A stretch of DNA of 64,000 bases from Mycolicibacillus parakoreensis. Its GTDB lineage: Bacteria > Actinomycetota > Actinomycetes > Mycobacteriales > Mycobacteriaceae. Each line of letters starts with the position of its first letter. The first letter of the stretch is position 1. Where the stretch lies: the NCBI RefSeq assembly GCF_022370835.2, contig NZ_CP092365.1, forward strand, positions 2,852,001-2,916,000, written 5' to 3'. This document shows, one piece after another, positions 59,258 through 64,000 of the stretch. The notes under the pieces are model-generated. The model worked only from the letters and a program-made list of their open reading frames with translations. It was not told the DNA's origin and searched no databases. Made by a program: the position numbers and the translations under genes.

Positions 59258-61579
59258 ATGGCCACCACCGAATCCGTCGCCCCGGGATCGTCCTCACCGT
59301 CGCAGCCGCTGATCAGCAAGGGCTGGCTCCAGGGGGTCGCCCTGGTGATGATCTTCGGGTTCTTCGTGATGGGCATCCTGGTCTACCGCACCTACACCGC
59401 CTCCATGCCGATGCCGCAGAAGGTGGTCACCGAATCCGGCCAGCAGCTGTTCACCGGGGAGCAGATCACCCACGGCCAGGAGCTGTTCCAGGCCCGCGGG
59501 CTCATGCAGTACGGGTCGGTGCTCGGCCACGGCGCCTATCTGGGGCCCGATTACACCGCCGAATATCTGCGACTGGCCACCGACAATGTGGCCGATCAAT
59601 TCCGCGATCAGGGATTGGCCGATCCGCACGAGGCGGTGGTCAACGAATTCCGGACCAACCGGTATAACGCCGACACCAAGACGCTGGTGTTCACCGACAA
59701 ACAGGCCCGCGCGTTCGCCGATATCGAACGCTACTACGCCGATTACTTCGGCGAGGACTCCACCAAATACGGTTTGCTGCCGAAGATGGTCACCGATCCC
59801 GGCGAGATCCGCGATCTGACCGCCTTCTTCGCGTGGACGGCCTGGGCGTCGGCGGCCGAGCGCCCCGGCCACAACTACAGCTACACCAACAACTGGCCCG
59901 CGGAATCGCGGGTGGACAACGGACCCACCGGGTCGATCGTGGTGTGGTCGGTGCTGTCGTTGATCGCGCTGCTCGGCGGCACCGGGATCATGTTCGCGAT
60001 CTACGGGCGCTGGAGTCAGAACCTCGGCTGGCACGGCGCGGAGATGACCAAGCTGTCGTTCAAGCAGCCCGGCGAGGTGGGGTTGACCAAGTCGCAGCGC
60101 GCCGCGGTCTGGTTCTTCGCGGTGGTCTCGGTGCTGTATCTGGCCCAGACCCTGCTCGGCGGGGCCGTGGAGCACTATCGCGCCGACCTGTCGGCGTTCT
60201 ACGGCATCGACCTGGCCAAGATCTTGCCCTACAACCTGGCGCGCACCTGGCATGTCCAGTTGTCGCTGTTCTGGACGGCGGCGGCGTTCCTGGCCGGCGG
60301 CATCTTTTTGGTTCCGTTCATCACCCGCCGCGAGCCGCGCCGCCAGCACTGGCTGGCCTACGCCCTGTTGGGCGCGGTCGCCGTGGTGGTCGTCGGATCG
60401 CTGATCTCCGAGGCGCTCTCGATCTTCAACGTGATCCCCGAGGGCGGGCTGTTCTCCCAGCAGTGGGAGTACCTGGACCTGCCGCGGCTGTGGCAGATCC
60501 TGCTGGTGGCCGGGCTGTTCCTGTGGATCGCGATCATCTGGCGCGGGATGCGCGGCACCTTGGCCACGACCTCGAAGATGAACCTGCCGTGGCTGTTCTT
60601 CTTCACCGGCCTGGCGATCCCGGCGTTCTACGCGGTCGGGCTCCTGGCGGGCTCCGACACCCACTTCTCGGTGGCCGACTTCTGGCGGTTCTGGGTGGTG
60701 CACCTGTGGGTGGAGGACTTCCTGGAGCTGTTCACCACGGTGCTGGTCGCCTACATGTTCGTTCTGCTCGGGGTGGTGCGCCAGCGGGTCGCGCTCGGGG
60801 TGATCTTCCTCGACATCATCTTGTACTCCGCCGGCGGGGTGATCGGGACCATGCACCACCTGTACTTCTCCGGCACCCCGGTCGAGCACATGGCGCTGGG
60901 GGCGTTCTTCTCGGCGGCCGAGGTGATCCCGCTGACGTTTTTGACCGTGGAGGCGTGGGCGTTCCTGCAACTGGGCTCACGCCAGGAGGCCGGCGACGGC
61001 AAGCCGTTCCCGGCCCGCTGGGCGGTGATGTTCCTGGTCGCGGTCGGCTTCTGGAACTTCCTGGGCGCCGGAATCTTCGGGTTCTTGATCAACCTGCCGA
61101 TCGTGTCCTACTACGAGATCGGTACCGCGTTGACCGCCAACCACGCCCACGGCGCGATGCTCGGGGTCTACGGGATGTTGGCGGTGGCACTGGCGATGTT
61201 CGCGTTCCGCTATGTCATCCCGCCGCAGCAGTGGCCGGAGAGGTTGGCCCGGATCTCGTTCTGGTGCATGAACATCGGGTTGGCATGGATGGTGTTCGTC
61301 ACCCTGCTGCCGTTGGGCGTGCTGCAACTGTTCCACTCGGTCAACACCGGCTACTTCGAGGCCCGTTCGCTGGGCTACCTCACCCAGCCGGGCAACTCGG
61401 TCCTGGAGTGGCTGCGACTGCCCGGCGATGTGATCCTCATCGCCGGCGGTGTGCTGCCGTTCGTGTGGATCGCCTGGGTCGCGCTGCGCAACTTCCGCTC
61501 CGGCATCACCGTCGACGAGCTGCCGGAGAACGCGCTGTACACCGAGTTGCCCACGGCCGAGCCCGCGGCGAAGGACTGA
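59258..61579 (+). CDS. norB: quinol-dependent nitric oxide reductase (qNOR/NorZ)
   Basis: The 773-residue protein has an N-terminal membrane helix (about 23-43), a periplasmic domain of about 200 residues that resembles NorC without a haem CxxCH, and a 12-helix NorB core. Haem and FeB ligands are visible: WHVQLSLFW, HLWVEDFLELF, TMHHLYFSGTP and NHAHGAMLG. It reduces NO to N2O with quinol. GAGGAG precedes the ATG. It heads an operon with the next two genes. M. tuberculosis has no gene of this kind at this locus. Confidence 0.96.
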   Translation: MATTESVAPGSSSPSQPLISKGWLQGVALVMIFGFFVMGILVYRTYTASMPMPQKVVTESGQQLFTGEQITHGQELFQARGLMQYGSVLGHGAYLGPDYTAEYLRLATDNVADQFRDQGLADPHEAVVNEFRTNRYNADTKTLVFTDKQARAFADIERYYADYFGEDSTKYGLLPKMVTDPGEIRDLTAFFAWTAWASAAERPGHNYSYTNNWPAESRVDNGPTGSIVVWSVLSLIALLGGTGIMFAIYGRWSQNLGWHGAEMTKLSFKQPGEVGLTKSQRAAVWFFAVVSVLYLAQTLLGGAVEHYRADLSAFYGIDLAKILPYNLARTWHVQLSLFWTAAAFLAGGIFLVPFITRREPRRQHWLAYALLGAVAVVVVGSLISEALSIFNVIPEGGLFSQQWEYLDLPRLWQILLVAGLFLWIAIIWRGMRGTLATTSKMNLPWLFFFTGLAIPAFYAVGLLAGSDTHFSVADFWRFWVVHLWVEDFLELFTTVLVAYMFVLLGVVRQRVALGVIFLDIILYSAGGVIGTMHHLYFSGTPVEHMALGAFFSAAEVIPLTFLTVEAWAFLQLGSRQEAGDGKPFPARWAVMFLVAVGFWNFLGAGIFGFLINLPIVSYYEIGTALTANHAHGAMLGVYGMLAVALAMFAFRYVIPPQQWPERLARISFWCMNIGLAWMVFVTLLPLGVLQLFHSVNTGYFEARSLGYLTQPGNSVLEWLRLPGDVILIAGGVLPFVWIAWVALRNFRSGITVDELPENALYTELPTAEPAAKD

Positions 61580-61581
61580 GC

Positions 61582-62211
61582 ATGACCGCACCGGCAGCGT
61601 GGGTCTGGCTGGTCTCCGGGTACGCGCTGATCCTGCTGGCCATCGCCTGGGGCTTCGACCACATGGCCCGGCGCACCTCCGCGCGCGCCGCCCAGTGGCG
61701 CACCGGCGGGTTCGTCTACCACCCCGACCACGACGCCTGGGTCTGCCCGGAGGACCAGTGGCTGTGGCCCAGCTCGTTCGACCCGCAGAACCGGGTGATG
61801 CGCTACCGGGGCACGCCGTCGGTGTGCAACAGCTGCCCGGTCAAAGACGCCTGCACCACCTCCGAGCGGGGTCGGGAGATCAGTCGCGAGGTCGACCCGT
61901 GGCCGTATTCGGAGACCGGACGGTTCCACCGCGGGATCGCCTGCGCGGTGGCCGGGTTCGGGGTGCTGCTGCCGGGGGCGACACTGACGGTCAACCACAC
62001 CCCGTCGGAGGTCCTGGTGCTGGGCACCGCGATCACGCTCGTGGTCGTCGGGGCGTTGCCGCTGCTGCGCCACCTGTGGAACAGTCCGGCCAACGCCCCC
62101 GAGCACCTTCCGCACCGCACGGTGCTGGAGGATCAGGCGGCCGCCGCGATCGATCGCTACTCGACGCGCTGGGGCGGCGGGTACGCGGAGAAGGAGAACA
62201 GCGACCAGTGA
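61582..62211 (+). CDS. membrane protein with four-Cys metal motif, norB-linked
   Basis: The 209-residue protein has three predicted membrane helices (about 7-25, 117-135, 144-163). Between the first two lies a soluble loop with C55, C82, C85 and C91 (VCPEDQW, then CNSCPVKDAC). The spacing resembles a zinc ribbon or 4Fe-4S site, and the CNxCPxKxxC part recalls transposase zinc ribbons. Its start lies 2 nt after norB and its stop overlaps the slipin start, so all three are coupled. I do not recognise the family. Confidence 0.78.
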   Translation: MTAPAAWVWLVSGYALILLAIAWGFDHMARRTSARAAQWRTGGFVYHPDHDAWVCPEDQWLWPSSFDPQNRVMRYRGTPSVCNSCPVKDACTTSERGREISREVDPWPYSETGRFHRGIACAVAGFGVLLPGATLTVNHTPSEVLVLGTAITLVVVGALPLLRHLWNSPANAPEHLPHRTVLEDQAAAAIDRYSTRWGGGYAEKENSDQ

Positions 62212-63011
62212 GCGCAGCGATGGGCACCGTGGCCGGTGCGGTGCTGGTGGTTCTGGCGGTGGTGGGGCTGGTCTGCCTCACCGTGCTGCGCGAGTACGAG
62301 CGCGGGGTGGTTTTCCGGATGGGGCACGTGCGCCCGCTGTATGGGCCGGGGCTGAAGTTCCTGCTGCCGCTGGCCGACAAGATCGTCCGGGTCGACCAGC
62401 GCGTGGTCACCTTGACCATCCCGCCGCAGGAGCTGATCACCCGCGACAACGTGCCGGCCCGGGTCAACGCCGTGGTGATGTTCCAGGTGGTCGACCCGCT
62501 CAAGGCGATCCTGGCGGTGGAGAACTACGCGGTGGCGACCTCCCAGATCGCGCAGACGACGCTGCGGTCGCTGCTCGGGCGCGCCGACCTGGACACCCTG
62601 TTGGCCCACCGGGAGGATCTCAACGCCGATCTGCGGGTGATCATCGAGAAGCAGACCGAGCCGTGGGGCATCGAGGTCCGGGTGGTGGAGATCAAGGACG
62701 TCGAGATCCCCGAATCCATGCAGCGGGCGATGGCGCGCGAAGCCGAGGCCGAGCGGGAACGCCGGGCCAAGGTGATCAGCGCCCGCGGCGAGCTGCAGGC
62801 CTCCGAGGAGCTGCGCCAGGCCGCCGAGACGCTCTCGAAGAGCCCGGCGTCGCTGCAGCTGCGCTACCTGCAGACCCTGCTGGAGCTCGGGGCCGACCAG
62901 AACTCGACGGTGGTGTTCCCGCTGCCGGTCGACATCATCACCCCGTTCCTCAAACATCCGGAGTTGCTGCACCAGGCCGCCGGCCTGCTCGGCGGCGAGC
63001 GCCGCGACTGA
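62208..63011 (+). CDS. slipin (stomatin/prohibitin family)
   Basis: The 267-residue protein has an N-terminal membrane helix (about 6-27), then an SPFH domain (EYERGVVFRMGHVRPLYGPGLKFLLP, PARVNAVVMFQV, LDTLLAHREDLN) and a coiled helix rich in Arg/Glu/Ala (AMAREAEAERERRAKVISARGELQ). GTG at 62208 overlaps the previous stop (GTGA); ATG at 62220 is an alternative. Slipins form membrane scaffolds. Its place in a norB operon suggests a role in assembling or protecting qNOR. Confidence 0.9.
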   Translation: MSAAMGTVAGAVLVVLAVVGLVCLTVLREYERGVVFRMGHVRPLYGPGLKFLLPLADKIVRVDQRVVTLTIPPQELITRDNVPARVNAVVMFQVVDPLKAILAVENYAVATSQIAQTTLRSLLGRADLDTLLAHREDLNADLRVIIEKQTEPWGIEVRVVEIKDVEIPESMQRAMAREAEAERERRAKVISARGELQASEELRQAAETLSKSPASLQLRYLQTLLELGADQNSTVVFPLPVDIITPFLKHPELLHQAAGLLGGERRD

Positions 63012-63040
63012 CCCGCGGGCGGCGTGACCAGCGGGTCGGC

Positions 63041-64000
63041 TCAGCCGGGCAGCACCGGCAGCGCGCCGGGCACCTGGAACGCCGGCACCGGCGTCCAGCT
63101 CTGCTCGTCGGGCGGACTGGAGGCCGACAACTGCATGACCCCCCGGGGGTCGGCGACGTAGACCGCCGACGGGTTGGCCGCGATCACCGACACCGGGGTG
63201 GTGAGGTTGCGGTCGGTGGCGTCGGAGTTGACCCCGTCGATGTTGACGTAGGACACCGGGTGGGCCGGGTCGTCGCGGCTGACCACGACGTCGTCGCCGG
63301 TGCGCCACGACAGCGACACCACCGAGGAGCCCATCCCGAACCCGAGCCGGCGCGGATAGGTCAGCGCGTACTGGCCGTTGTCGGTCTGCTCCACCCCGGT
63401 CAGGATCACCTGACCGGCGACGACCAGCGCGGCGCGGGTGCCGTCGCGGGACAGTTGCAGCTCGCTGATGGCGCCGGGGAACTGCGCGGCCACCGCCGAG
63501 GTGTCCACCGCGATGTGGGCCGGCTCCCCGGAGGCCGACTCCCGGATGACCCGCAGCACCAGGGTGCCGTCGACGACCACCCAGACCGCGCCGTCGAGCG
63601 CCCAGCTCGGCCGCGACAGGGTGCGGCCCTCGGCGGCTTTTCCGGGGGCGGCCCCCAGATCGCCGATCCACAGGGTGGCCGCCGAGTCGGGGGCCCCGGC
63701 GCGCAGGGTCACCACCGACGCGGCGCGCCGACCGTCGCGCGACAGCGCCGCGCCGGTCTGGTCGGGGGTCGCGCCGAACGGGCCGGGCACCTTGACGAAG
63801 TGCTGGCCGTCCACGGCGGCCAGCGAGCCGTCGACCAGCGCGTGCAACCCGGCGGCCGCCCCGTCGGCCGCGCCCGGATCGGTCGCGGCGACATCGCCGG
63901 TGGTCCAGCCGTCGGCGAAGCGCTCATCGAGGGCCGCACCGTCGGCGTCGATCACGTACGGGCCTTTGATGTCGGCGCGCGCCAACGTCCAGATCAGCTG
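63041..64000 (-). CDS. lpqB: LpqB lipoprotein, C-terminal part (cut by window edge)
   Basis: The frame is open to the window end, so the N-terminus with the lipobox is not visible. The 319 visible residues form a beta-propeller-like domain ([29 protein letters not shown]) and end with PALPVLPG-like residues (GALPVLPG). LpqB acts with the MtrAB two-component system, whose genes lie further upstream in mycobacteria. Confidence 0.9.
   Translation of the reverse strand, partial: QLIWTLARADIKGPYVIDADGAALDERFADGWTTGDVAATDPGAADGAAAGLHALVDGSLAAVDGQHFVKVPGPFGATPDQTGAALSRDGRRAASVVTLRAGAPDSAATLWIGDLGAAPGKAAEGRTLSRPSWALDGAVWVVVDGTLVLRVIRESASGEPAHIAVDTSAVAAQFPGAISELQLSRDGTRAALVVAGQVILTGVEQTDNGQYALTYPRRLGFGMGSSVVSLSWRTGDDVVVSRDDPAHPVSYVNIDGVNSDATDRNLTTPVSVIAANPSAVYVADPRGVMQLSASSPPDEQSWTPVPAFQVPGALPVLPG

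Overview
The window is chromosomal DNA from a high-GC actinobacterium of the family Mycobacteriaceae. The order of recognisable genes follows the Mycobacterium tuberculosis Rv3193c to Rv3244c block almost without interruption (UPF0182, PDZ/Lon, uvrD2, whiB7, adnAB, moeZ, rhlE, whiB1, pdtaS, sigH/rshA, aroA, desA3, ppk2, secA1, hpf, lpqB). WhiB regulators, mycoredoxin, AdnAB and a WS/DGAT-type acyltransferase support the same placement. Several features suggest an environmental, non-tuberculous species. An ectABCD operon sits between entC and the whiB1 region. A quinol-type NO reductase operon sits between comF and lpqB. The Rv3236c-Rv3239c equivalents are absent between the Rv3235-like gene and secA1. 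Gene assignments rest on protein motifs and remembered gene order; no database search was run.

Layout. 1-2270: the end of a TetR gene, a decayed TetR fragment, an EcsC-family gene and an initiator tRNA-fMet. 2271-10108: UPF0182 protein, PDZ/Lon-like protease, then a plus-strand set (DUF2342 metalloprotease-like, E1/cyclodehydratase-like, ABC1 kinase-like). 10115-15236: whiB7 with an attenuator leader containing a small upstream ORF, uvrD2, mrx1, nudC and a K+ channel. 15277-22818: the AdnAB recombination helicase-nuclease, lipase-like LipV and an alkyltransferase-like protein. 22964-29067: moeZ, a DUF3152 metzincin-like protein, a TetR regulator preceded by a tiny leaderless ORF, DUF3107, an MmpS-like protein and a ferritin-fold protein. 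29426-34814: rhlE, a beta-propeller membrane protein, an orphan ParA, a phosphatase/mutase and isochorismate synthase. 34850-38472: ectoine/hydroxyectoine operon plus a coupled membrane protein. 38779-42321: lipid kinase-like protein, whiB1, pdtaS, biotinyl protein and the 24-residue ribosomal protein bL37.

42335-48637: sigH-rshA with an autoregulatory-type SigH promoter, an internally deleted IS481-family element with intact ends and a 6-bp target duplication, YbaK-like deacylase, SDR, SRAP protein, aroA and rsgA. 48634-54653: desA3 and its reductase, each with a matching palindromic operator, then a DUF6912-like gene, ppk2, a WS/DGAT homologue and an Rv3235-like gene. 54664-59085: secA1, long-form hpf, comF. 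59258-63011: norB, a novel-looking four-Cys membrane protein and a slipin in one operon. 63041-64000: lpqB, cut by the window edge.

Functional themes are stress and redox control (SigH/RshA driving sigH and apparently moeZ, mycoredoxin, WhiB1, WhiB7, PdtaS with its Cu/NO-sensing cysteines, NO reductase), osmoprotection (ectoines), DNA repair (AdnAB, UvrD2, SRAP, ATL) and lipid metabolism (DesA3, WS/DGAT). Many genes have a TAnnnT -10 hexamer 6-8 nt before the start codon and are probably translated from leaderless mRNAs.
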